From Piezodorus guildinii (lineage: Eukaryota; Arthropoda; Insecta; Hemiptera; Pentatomidae), in assembly GCA_023052935.1 (NCBI GenBank), contig CM041297.1, forward strand, positions 92,845,521 through 92,909,520: a stretch of DNA of 64,000 bases. The letters are read 5' to 3'. The notes below the pieces were generated by a model, which was given only the letters and a program-made list of their open reading frames with translations, had not been told where the DNA came from and made no database searches. Shown piece by piece: positions 34,557-44,987 of this stretch (position 1 is its first letter; the number at the start of each line of letters is the position of its first letter). A program made the translations under genes and the position numbers.

Positions 34557-35613
34557 AAACTCCGAAAATTCCTTCCTCCAACTTACTTCCTCATCATCCA
34601 GTCCTATCTCACTGACAGATCCTTCCAAATAAATCACAAGTGCTCCTATTCATCCCTTTTTGTTCAGTCCGCTGGCGTCCCACAAGGCAGTATCCTCGGA
34701 CCCATTCTCTTCACAGTCTATACAGCTGACATCCCAACCAATCCTAACACTTTCCTCTCTACGTATGCTGATGACACTTGTGTGTTATCAGTCAATAACG
34801 ATCCTACTATTGCCTCTCAAACCCTACAATCCCACATCAGAGACCTTCAGGTATGGTGTCAGAACTGGAGAATTAAAATAAATTCAGAAAAATCCCACCA
34901 AATAACCTTTACCCTCCGTCGTAAACCTATGACATCCTGCCCTACAGTATCCTTTAATAACATTCCGCTCGTTCCAGTTGAACAGATCCGCTACCTAGGG
35001 CTTCTACTTGACAAACGTTTAACATGGAATCCGCACACTAGACTGAAACGACAAGAAACTGCTCGTCGCTTTCGATTACTTCAACACTTACTTGACAAAC
35101 GCTCAAAACTTCCACTTAACTACAAAAGACTCCTCTACATGACTATCATTAGGCCTATATGGACTTACGGAGTTGAGCTTTGGGGCTCTACTAAACCTTC
35201 AAATTCTTCCCGGATCCAATCCTTACAATCCAAAATCCTTCGTAAAATCCTCAATGCTCCTTACTTTGTCACAAATAAGCTCATCCATAAAGACCTAAAT
35301 ATTCCATTTGTTGCTGATCTAGCCCGAACCAGATATCGCTCCTTCCATAACAAACTCTTCTCCCACTCTAACCCCCTAGTTTCAATCCTTGCTTCCTCTT
35401 CCATTCCTGACAATCCTCCGAGGCGTCTGAAAAGAAGATGGCCACGAGACCTTCTAGTTTAGAAAAGTTACAGGAGTGCTGCCATTGGGTAGTTCTTCCT
35501 CAAGTCTGTATCACGCTGTTTATCTTTTGTCATCTACACATTTACTTGTTGTATTTTAAAATACAGTTGTAAATTTCAATAAATGTTATAAAAAAAAAAA
35601 AAAAAAAAAAAAT
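34557..35613 (+). pseudogene. jockey-like LINE, 5'-truncated, with poly(A) tail
   Basis: The best-kept member of the main LINE family here. In one frame from 34557 it encodes LRKFLPPTYFLIIQSYLTDR, then GVPQGSILGPILFT, the active site YADDTCVL (about 34764-34787), RYLGLLLDKRLTWNPHT, IIRPIWTYGVELWGSTKPSN and a C-terminus ending RRLKRRWPRDLLV before the stop at 35460. These are the palm, thumb and C-terminal parts of a non-LTR reverse transcriptase. A 130-base 3'UTR, the AATAAA-like signal (TTCAATAAATG) and about 22 A's follow. The frame is uninterrupted for roughly 300 codons but has no 5' half and no endonuclease, so it is dead on arrival rather than decayed. Confidence 0.93.
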
Positions 35614-35797
35614 TACAATAATTGCAGCTTTTACGAAACCCCGACCTCTCTGTCCAGACCATTCCATTATTCACAGCCTGCCATCGTGATATCACAGCCA
35701 TAAAACAACCGTTACTTGAAATTAGATAGACATCGTCAACATGAAGGGGGAAGGGAAAAAGCGATTGAAATTTTAAATCTATATTTAAGTTCATTAA

Positions 35798-36065
35798 GGA
35801 GCGGCGTGGTCTAGTGTGTAGGGTACTAGAGTAGCAAACTGTTCTCCACTAACTGTTCACTAAACTGTTCTCCAGGTCCCGGGTTCAAACCCGTCTGTGG
35901 CAGAGTAATTATTTTTTTTTTTTTTTTCAGCCGTCGGGTGACTCTGTGATAAGGAGACCCATACTCAGCCCCTCAAGTACTACCGAAAAATTGGAAAAAC
36001 CTGGCGTGATCTCGGCCTAATCACTTAATTACACGGCTGTTTGCCTAGAAACAGTATTAGTCCCT
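35798..36065 (+). mobile_element. third tRNA-derived SINE (SINE-3)
   Basis: GGAGCGGCGTGGTCTAGTGTG is the tRNA-like head with an A-box-like region. The B box, GGGTTCAAACCCGTC, lies near 35879. A ~45-base partly repetitive insertion (CTGTTCTCCACTAACTGTTC) lengthens the head. A T run (35912-35929) and a CGGCCTAATCAC...GGCTGTTTGCC body follow. The 3' boundary and target duplication are not clear. Confidence 0.7.
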
Positions 36066-36261
36066 AAAAGTACTGAACCCAAGGCCCGTTTTGAGATGTA
36101 GAGGTTTAGGTTTATTTTTATTAATAATAAGGAGCAGACTAGTTTAAGAGATAAGATACAGAGCTCTCGAATAAAATAAACATAATAATCCCAAAATAAA
36201 AATCTCGAATCTCAAAACATGTTCGCGATACTTTTACTTTTTATCATGATGGAGTTTTTGT

Positions 36262-36450
36262 TGACCGTTGAGAAATTAGATGAGGAAGATGGTTGAGGGT
36301 GCGGTCATAAATTAGAAATACACATTTAAAACATGTGCTAATTTAATTATGTGCCGACGTTTCGGCCTATAATGTGGGCCTTCATCAGGGCTAAAAGAAA
36401 CAAGATAACAACCAATGTAATTATAGACTTAATAATGCGTTAGGTATATA
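36262..36450 (-). repeat. solo Penelope-type pLTR with the best hammerhead core
   Basis: It shares TTGACCGTTGAGAA with the outer end of the 44.3 kb element and contains the motif described at 36351-36393. No coding DNA adjoins it; 36430-36600 is AT-rich with a ~38-base imperfect repeat (TATAAAGTATGGAA). Confidence 0.65.
36351..36393 (-). ncRNA. hammerhead-ribozyme-like motif
   Basis: Minus strand, in order: stem I strand (AGCC), CTGATGA, one extra A, GGCC, a 9-base loop, GGCC, GAAAC, GTC, and GGC pairing back to GCC of stem I. All core elements of a type I hammerhead are present: CUGAUGA, GAAA and a UH cleavage site in ACGUC. Stem III is only the self-complementary ACGT, which in minimal Penelope hammerheads is thought to pair between two molecules. 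It was found by eye; no folding was run. Confidence 0.6.
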
Positions 36451-36929
36451 ATAATAATATGACAGTAATAAAATATGCGAACATAAATAAAATTAAATGT
36501 AAAATGATAATAAGATGACAATTATAAAGTATGGAAATAAACAAAATTAATATGATAATTATAAAGTATGGAAGTAAACAGAATTGAGATGGTAATATTT
36601 TAATAAGAATATACAAAGAGAGACTAAGCAAATGAAAAAATGACAAAGGAAAAGTATGTGAACAATTAAAATTTTAAATATGAACAATTTTGAAGTGATA
36701 TATGACGGTAATATATTAAAAACATAGTTAAGAGTATAGATTATATATAAAAAGAACATAGTCATTAAAAATGAGAAATAGTATGAATAATCTAAGAATC
36801 TGGAGGTTCTGGAATCGAGTCTGGCTGTGGCAAGATGTTTTTTATTCTGTAACATTAGCCGAGGTATTGTAACAAATTCACCGACTCTTCTAATTAATAA
36901 AAAAAAAAAACACTATTAAAAAATAAAAC

Positions 36930-37565
36930 TATGTCTGCCTGTCACACTGTATCCTTCAGCAGTATTCCAGTTAGCTCAGTTGAACATATCTAAGACTTCG
37001 TCAGGAAAAACCTTGAACCCTCACACTTTATTTAAAGAAAAGAAACTCCTCGCAGATACCGATTACTAGAACATTTGCTTGAAAAACGCTCAATACTTCT
37101 CATCCACTGCCAACAAAAAAATAATTTATATTTACATTAGGTCTTAATGGACATATGGGATCGAGATGTAGATATCCACTAAGCCATCAAATTCCTCCCA
37201 CATCCAATCCTTGCAATCCAAAATCCTTCGAAATATCCTGAATAACTCTTTCTTTTTCACCAATTAAACGATCCATAAAGACCTCAAAATTCTATTAGTG
37301 TCAGATATCCCAAATAGATATACCTCCTTTAGTTCCAAACTACCAGCAGCCTCAAATCCGTACTCTCTTATCTTTATTTATTCCCGATAATCCTCCAAGA
37401 CACCTGAAAAGACGATGGCCTCGAAACCTGGAATTAAAATAAATATTTAAATGCACTGGGTCGTTTCATTAGAAGAATTAATTAAGACTATTATCGCATT
37501 CTTCTCATTTACTTCTTATATTTTTACGTAAAGTTGAAAAAAAATAGAAATGAATAAATAACATA
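36930..37565 (+). pseudogene. jockey-like LINE 3' relic
   Basis: Follows 34930-35600 block by block: CTGCCTGTCACACTGTATCC, ...'ccatcaaattcctcccacatccaatccttgcaatccaaaatcctt', ...'cctccaagacacctgaaaagacgatgg', then the 3'UTR. Multiple stops and indels; older than the 34557 copy. Confidence 0.8.
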
Positions 37566-37569
37566 GGGA

Positions 37570-38088
37570 TGAAGATTGGGTACGACAACCAGCCCCGATC
37601 CATGGATAAAAAAAAAAATCTTTTCTTACGAACTGTTTGTTCTAAACTGAAGAAGTCCATTCTTTAAAAAAAATAATGATAGATTATGTAGCGGACAGAT
37701 TACAAACGCAATTATAAATGTAATAGCTCTCGCTATCGACAAGCTGCCTCCTTCTCAAGTCATATGAAATAGGAAACGAACAAGATTTATGATCGGGCCC
37801 AGTTCTTAATCAGCGTTCCTTCCAACTTACAAAACAAACTGCCCCAAGATAAATTACTGCCTGATTTAACTCGAAACTTCGGTAATTGGGACAACTTCTA
37901 CTATAGTCAAAAAAGTTTTCAAGGTTTTTACTGTCCGAAATCCAAGATGAAATTTGAAACTTCGTTTTACTCCTTTATTTTATACGAAACTGTAGTTAAG
38001 GATATTCTAGGTGTCAACTATCACCATGGTAATGAAGACAAGGTTGTTTAGATCTATAGAGAAAAAACATAAGTACTTATGGTGGAGT
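37570..38088. other. non-coding stretch
   Basis: AT-rich; nothing recognised. Confidence 0.5.
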
Positions 38089-38089
38089 T

Positions 38090-38915
38090 TTTTACTTTCA
38101 CTTACTATATATAGTAAAGGGAAGTATTGCGATCGTGAAAATTTTCGAATTCCAGTTTTCAACGGAAATACACGTTTTAGGGTCCCCTGATTCCAAATAA
38201 CCAAGTCCCGCAAAAAGGTCTGTGTGTGTGTGTGTGTGTGGTAACTCCCAGGCGGAAACGGTAAGTCCTATGAAACTGAAATTTCATCTTTAAGACAAAT
38301 ATACGCCCAAGACGTTACAAAATCTTTTTCATCAAAATGAACATACAAGAAGAGCCACTTTATACTATGCATTTTGCACCTTTTTTCTATTTTCTCGAAA
38401 ACGGTTTCGACGATTTTAATTAAACTCGCTATAACGATGTAAAGTTTAATGGGCTTTAATATCATGTAGGTTTTATTTGGATAAAAATGGTCTGACAGGG
38501 CTTAAATGCCGATATTTTTTTCCCCTAAAGTACCTTTAATTTTGTAGATTCAATAATAATAACTAAATTATCTTGTTAACGCTGATGAAAAACAGGTAAA
38601 TATATAAATTGAATAAATTCGATAATCAACTAAAGGAGAAAACTGAAAAAATATATTTTGTATGCAATTTTTTGCTTTTGAACATAAGAACAGTAATATA
38701 CATGTATGATATACCGTTGGAAAGCTTGAGATTTTAGAAAAAAATATCTCATACACAATCAATTGATACAAGTGATTATTTTAGATAATAAGGTAATCGA
38801 TTTTTTAATGAAACACATGTTTTTATAGAAATTCCATTTAATTAATTCTTTAATGATTTCACTCATTTTTATATCTAACTGTATTTGAAAATTCTTCGTT
38901 GCTCGCACCAGATTT
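38090..38915 (-). repeat. GTAAG-family repeat (copy F)
   Basis: Left end TTTACTTTCACTTACTATAT; right end ...GCTCGCACCAGATTTTT with the last GTAAGTGAAAG block deleted. The CA run reads GT on this strand (38221-38239). It is very similar to copies A, I and J, so it belongs to a young subgroup. Confidence 0.82.
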
Positions 38916-38919
38916 TTTT

Positions 38920-39288
38920 CTATTATTTCGCGAGACCTTTGGCGAGAAAGAGTGAGTTCTCGGTGAGAGGCCTATGGTTTGGGGTCTCGTGGAACGATCC
39001 CGAAGGCAACGAGGAGCTTCCTAGAGGACCTAGATGTTAGCTCTAGAGATATTTCACTTTAAGCCGAAAATGTAATCTTGGACTCCCTGGGATCCAACCT
39101 TGGATCCATCACCACATATATGATTGACAGTGTTCCGTAAATTAGAGGAATCTAATAAATGTGTAAATATTAGATAATTCCAAAGAAGGATGTAGAGGCA
39201 TCAGTTAATTGATTTAGAATGATGATTGTAATAATTTTAAATATATAATAATAATAACTCATTATCAATTAAAATATAAGGAAAACAG
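38920..39288. other. G+C-richer spacer, unclassified
   Basis: 38925-39115 is G+C-richer than its surroundings (GCGAGACCTTTGGCGAGAAAG and onwards) and lies between two GTAAG-family copies in opposite orientation. No frame or known repeat is recognised. Confidence 0.4.
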
Positions 39289-39885
39289 TCTGGTGCGCTC
39301 AACGCACGACTTTCATTTACCTCCGTTGTTAGAATCAATTTAAGAATTCATAAATAAATTTAGAGCTAAAAATAAATTGTTAAAGAATTATTCAAATTTA
39401 ATTTTAATAGAACAATGTATTTTATTAAATAACTTATTATATTTTTATCTACAGCATTCAGTTAGTTTTATCGACTTTTCATCACTTCCATTAACCTTTA
39501 AAATTCCGTGTATTAGATAATATTTTTTCTCTAAACTCTTTATCTATCCCACGGTATATATTTTTTTCCCTCATATTGCTTTTCTTCTAACACAAAAATT
39601 GCATTAAATAATATGTTTTTACTTTTCTCCTTTCGTTGTTTATCAAATTCGCTCATTTTGCACATTTAGCCGTTATTTATCAATGATAATAAGATGATGT
39701 GCCTAATTTTTTGACATCCACAAAATTAAAGGTACTTTGAAGGTAGAAAATATAAAATATCGGCATTTAAGCCTTGTCAGACTATTTTAATCGAAGTGAA
39801 ACCTACACTATATTAAATCCTGAGGAATTTTACATCGATATGGCGAGTTTAATCGGAATCGTTAGATTATTTTTTAAAAAAATAA
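39289..39885 (+). repeat. GTAAG-family repeat (copy G), right-truncated
   Basis: Starts TCTGGTGCGCTCAACGCACG and follows the family to the 'gagtttaatcggaatcgtt' block, then stops. Confidence 0.78.
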
Positions 39886-39889
39886 ACAA

Positions 39890-40645
39890 TTATTTTTTTT
39901 ATAAAATGTCTCAGTAAATTGGATAACACTTAGCCTTTTGGAAAGGATTCAAATTACAATTCCTTATTAAATGATTTGGTGATTATATAAAATAATTACC
40001 AAGGGCATACCTACAGTTTTAAGTTTTAAACAGTCCATTTTTCAAATGAACAAAACCATAGCATTTATTTGTCTTCCGTGTTTTCTCACAATCCTGGTCT
40101 TTTTTGACATTATTGTTAGAACAATGTCTGAGCCACTAAACAATCTTGAAGATATGAATCAGAAAATATGAAAAACAAACCTCTTTCATACCATACAATA
40201 TCGTTTCCAATTGATTTAAATGTTTTGAAATGAAAATATTATTTAAGAAAAAATACGATTACGAAAAATGTAAACGTATTTACGAAAATGTACATTTCAG
40301 ACCCTATTAAAAATTAATAATTATAAGCAAACCAACAGTTAAGAAATTGATTAATCCAATGGACATTAAGAATGTTTCAAGCAACAAAAATAGGAGGTTT
40401 CCTATCAAGAAAAAAAAAAAAAGGTTTAGAAAGGCTAAGTAAATTCATTACTGAGAATTAATTTAAAACTAACAAAGATAACATAATCTATTGATCTCAA
40501 AATGAGCGAAATTAATACTAGCTTTCCTAACTTATCTTATCGGTATTAAAGATTGATGTTTTGTGTTGAGTACATTTGTGGGGTCAAGTACGTTTAGTTT
40601 TGTTCATCGAATGATATAATACAAAATTTCCACCTGACGTTCGAG
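39890..40645. other. AT-rich non-coding stretch
   Basis: Nothing recognised. Confidence 0.5.
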
Positions 40646-40647
40646 CC

Positions 40648-41036
40648 CAGTTTAAATTAAATTTACCCCATTTAAGGAAATATATATTTTTCTAATTGAA
40701 TACGAGTATATCAATGAAAATTTTTAATTATATACTCTTGCATTACATAATATAATAATAAACATACATTTAATATTTACGTATGATATGATGCAAGTAT
40801 TGGAAAAGTAAACAGCAAGACTCGTCAAACAAACCCAGTTTAAATTACAAACAAATCCAGTTTAAATTCAATTTAACCCATTTAAGAAAATATATATTTT
40901 TCAGATTTAATATATCAATGAAAACATCATATTCTCTTGCATTAAATAATCTAATAATAAACATATATTTAATACTTATGTATGATATGATGCAAGTACT
41001 GGAACAGCAAACGGCAAGACTCGTCATACAAAGACA
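40648..41036. repeat. two-unit tandem duplication, 210-bp period
   Basis: CAGTTTAAATT...ACCCCATTTAAG at 40648 recurs at 40858, and the units stay parallel through 'aataataaacata' and ATGATATGATGCAAGTA to AGCAAGACTCGTC / GGCAAGACTCGTC. The units differ at scattered positions. Confidence 0.85.
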
Positions 41037-41179
41037 ATCTTATCTATGTTCCGTTTTGATACCATGTACTCGTGAATCCCCAATGGTTTCGGCTTGGCAA
41101 AAAAAGAAAAACTAAAGCAGATAATTTCTGAGCATATATTATTTCATAGTATTCAAATGAATTAGATGAAATAGGTTTA

Positions 41180-41311
41180 ATATAAAATTGGTGGCTGATA
41201 ATTATACTTTATTTTATTATAATACGCCAGAAGATGGCATTATAGCCGAAACGTGCATTATAATAAAATAAAACAGTGGTGAATTTAACTATCAGCCTCT
41301 AGTTTTATTTT
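41180..41311 (+). repeat. solo Penelope-type pLTR
   Basis: GGCTGATAATTATACTTTATT on the left pairs with the complement of ...AAATAAAACAGTGG...ATCAGCC on the right, around the core motif at 41226-41255 (see the ncRNA entry). The SINE-1 copy at 41325 follows directly. Confidence 0.55.
41213..41263 (+). ncRNA. degenerate hammerhead-like motif
   Basis: ATTATAAT (stem I) then CCAGAAGAT in place of CUGAUGA, stem II GGC/GCC around ATTATA, GAAACGTG, and ATTATAAT pairing back as stem I. Two core uridines are changed to A, so it should not cut. The stems are kept, which is what a decayed pLTR copy would show. Confidence 0.45.
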
Positions 41312-41324
41312 AAATTTTGATTTT

Positions 41325-41609
41325 CGGGGGTCACCCATAGTGAAGTGACTAGCATAACAGCTTTCTATGCCAAAGGTCGCGGGTTCAAACCCGCGGTGGC
41401 CCTAGGATTTTTTAATGGGAGTAAAATATCCTTAGTTCTGCCGTCCTTCGAAGGGGACGTTAAAAGGTGGTCCCGTGCCTGTGCGATGTCAGGTACTCGT
41501 TAAAGATCTCTATCCTAATAAAACTTGGATAGGCAAAATTTAGGACTCCCACTGTAGCATCGTCCGATTAGCCATAGAAGCATAAATTGACGTGAAACGA
41601 ATAAACAAC
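41325..41609 (+). mobile_element. SINE-1 copy with 13-bp TSD
   Basis: 285 bp between exact copies of AAATTTTGATTTT (41312-41324, 41610-41622). The B box GGTTCAAACCC is perfect within the family and the A-box region reads TGAAGTGACTAGCATAAC. Body and A-rich tail (GAATAAACAAC) match the 3808 copy closely. One of the youngest copies here. Confidence 0.92.
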
Positions 41610-41622
41610 AAATTTTGATTTT

Positions 41623-42375
41623 TACCTTAGTAATCACCTAATTGAAATAGGTTTTTAGAAAGTTCTTTAAAAATTTTAAGTAAAATATATATTAATATCA
41701 AAACCATAAATATTTATATCGTAAAATAAAATTCCAATCTAGTCTTGATTTAAAATAGTATGACAGGCCATTTGCTAAGGGGAGAGAGAATGAGAGGGAC
41801 ATTCGTTATGAATACTTTGAAGGTTTTAATAGATAAAAAAATTATAATAATAAAAAATAAAAAAGAGAAACTTTCCTAGACCTAGTATAGAGTACTATCG
41901 TAGAGTGTTAAGTTAACTGCTGCTTGATTAAAGTTATAAGACTTAAATTTCTATATTTTAGAAAAATAAAATGAAAATTATTTAGAATATATAATAAACT
42001 CATGTTTATTTAAATTTAAAAAAATACATAAAATATTAATATTAAAAAAAAAAGAGGAAAAGGAAAATACAATACACTAAATAAATACACAACATAACTT
42101 CACTTAATTGAAGAACATAAAATTAAATGCATCACATCTTTATTGCTTAGTCAAAACCACAAGACTTCTTGTAATGAAATAGAATATAACGTTTCACAAT
42201 AATAAAAAAATACTCCATGTGATGCGTTTTTTTGCTCGGTAATCAGCACCATGAGTCAAATCATTACCTATTATTTGTTTTTTAATTCTAAGCAATGTTT
42301 GAAATTCATCTTTTTTCTTTTTGGTATCTGAATGTATTTATTTATAAGTTTTGAATAAATACATTCAGTACTTGA

Positions 42376-42378
<3 letters not shown>
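41623..42378. other. AT-rich non-coding stretch
   Basis: Poly(A) and AT-rich; nothing recognised. Confidence 0.5.

Positions 42379-42422
<44 letters not shown>
42379..42422. repeat. (TA)n microsatellite
   Basis: Perfect dinucleotide run. Confidence 0.9.
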
Positions 42423-42429
<7 letters not shown>

Positions 42430-44247
42430 TTTCAGAAAAAAAAAGTTTTGACGAAAACATTGATTTTATTGAAACATTTTAAACACTGAGAACAACAAAT
42501 TCTCATTTAAAAAAGTAAAACAATTATTTAAAAAAGGCTGAGTAACTTGCATATAATTGATAGGCGTAAACTCTAATTTACCAGTTATAAGTTCAAAGAA
42601 GAGAATGAAATCTTTTTTAGTTTAACGTGTTCAACATCGAAACTTTGCACCACAATTATCAGCAAGACCTTCTAATAAATAGATATTATTTTAAAAATTA
42701 CATATATAAATACCAAATTTAGTAGTACAGATATATACCAAAATACAACTATTTCTTTCCACCTATGATGCATATGTCAGTCAAGAATTAGGAAAAATGG
42801 ATTTAGAACATAACAAAATTTTCTTGCGTGAAATTTCCTGAGATAAACTAGGATCGAATAGTGACCGAAAATGTCAGGACTATAAGAGGTTTGGATTTTT
42901 TAAAATGAAGTGTGTGTTGCGCTAAAGACGTAAATCATTCAACGGTGACGAATGATTTCATACAGTTAACAAATAACACTTTTATTTAAACTTTGTATAT
43001 TTATTCACTATGGAAACAGAAACATAAACTTCTTAATGATATAATATATTACACCTTTACAGTAATAACATTTTGACCGGAGTGCTCTGGCCCTAGGATT
43101 TGGGGGGTACATATAGGAAGGAATAGTGGAGGGGATGGAGGAAAGGCGGCAGAGATCAAATGGAGGGACATATGGATCACTTAGCACCTATAATGTCAAA
43201 GTACTTCTTGTAGGGGTTCAGGTATGTGTTTTGGGCTAAAGACCCTTCGGAGGTAGAAGGCGGCATCCTTTGTAATAGGAGGCAATATAAATATTACTAA
43301 TAACAATTAAAATAATATCTTTATAATTATAATTACTATTGTAATAGCAATTACAATAGATGAGTAAATCTCATTCCATAACTATACGATCGTCTAAATT
43401 CGTCTTGTGTTGACTCAAATAAATCGACTTAAGAAGCCTATTAATTATCAATTCTTATAATAAATATTTCATCAAGTTTATGACAGTGTTATGAGTTCAA
43501 AAATGGAGAATGAAATTAGAGCCTGACTCCAGGCACAATGCGTTACGTAATGTCTGTCAGTTATTCACAGAAAGGACTTTTCTGATCTTCATTTTAATGC
43601 CATCATTTCCCAAACCGTCTTGTTACTTATTACTCTTTCTGATTGTTATTCAGCTCGTTAAAAAGAATATGTTCAATAAACCATCAAAACTAATTGGGAA
43701 AATGTCAAAAAGCAGGAAACTAATAGTTTTGTAATAAATTACTTTAAATGCGATCCTGACGAAACCTTGTCAAAACCTGTTTTCCAAATCAGTAACCACA
43801 TTATTAGAATTGTTATATTTTCTTCATGCCTTTGTCAAATGTATAATTAGTTTTCAAATCATTGCGAGTTTTCAATAAAAACTATTTCAAAACAAATTAT
43901 GTTAATATTAACATATTCACAACTACTAAAGGTAATAGTTTCGTTTCTTCTAAAATTTAAAACAATGTTAAACTTATACATAACATCTACGTTCCTACGA
44001 CATTATACTACATCAATTTTTTTAAATATATTATTATAATTTACATAATTATATAATTTGAAAAATAATATGAATAAATACTTCTCTCGTGCAGGAAAAA
44101 CTAAAAAAATATTTATTTACTGTAATAATCTGTTGCCTTGTTCCTATTGCTAAGCTATCATTTTTTTTAAAATCTATTATTAGATTTTACATAATTATGT
44201 AATTTGGAAAATAATATCAATAAATAGTTCTCTAGTTCAGGATAAAC
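42423..44247. other. non-coding stretch with a duplicated AT-rich segment
   Basis: 43080-43290 is G+C-richer and has no recognised frame. 44025-44110 and 44170-44262 are a direct duplication, about 142 bases apart, sharing TTACATAATTAT(A/G)TAATTTG. The Penelope element inserted at the end of the second unit. Confidence 0.5.
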
Positions 44248-44300
44248 CAAAATATTATTTTAGTGGGTATAATTAGTTGACCGTTGAGAATTACTAACAT

Positions 44301-44572
44301 GAATTAGTTCGGGTGGCGGTCAGTGAAACAATTGAGTAGTTTCAACAATTTATTTTTTGTCAACGTTTCGACCCTTATTGTAGTTCATCATCAGGGTAAA
44401 AAGATACAAAAGTGATACATTTAAAATAAGATTAAATATACTATTTTAAAATCTATTGCGCTAGAGAATGTCAATATTATAAAAGGAACTAGATGTGTAA
44501 AGAAACCAATTAATTAAATTACTATGACAAAGGTATAATAATGAGATGGCTATACAGAGCAGATAATGACTA
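44301..44572. repeat. Penelope pLTR, left arm
   Basis: Inverted relative to the right arm at 48188-48439. Carries the complement of the hammerhead-like motif (CTGATGA at 44394-44388, GAAAC at 44369-44365, minus strand). Confidence 0.88.
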
Positions 44573-44987
44573 AAGATAATGTACAAAGATATAAAAAAAA
44601 TACATGAAATAAGAAACATTGAACATTGAGTAGAGTGGAGATGCGTACCGTATGGAATGGACCGTACCGAATGGAAACTAGGTACAATTTGGAAGTATGG
44701 AATGTAGGTAGGTAGATAGGAAAGTACCTACGAAAGGTTGGGTAAAATGGAAAATACGTACCGCATTTTTAGTCGGGAACTGACAATAATGAGTAAAATA
44801 TTAATACTATATAAAAATAAGTAATCAGATTAAACATACAATAGTAATAATATCATAATGGTACTATAAAATGTTTTAACAAGATTGTTAAAGTAAAAAC
44901 CTATATAATACAATAGTAAGAACAATAATGGATAAAGTTTATGGAGTAAAACTGACTACCTCCCAACCAGCGTTTCAATAATATATT

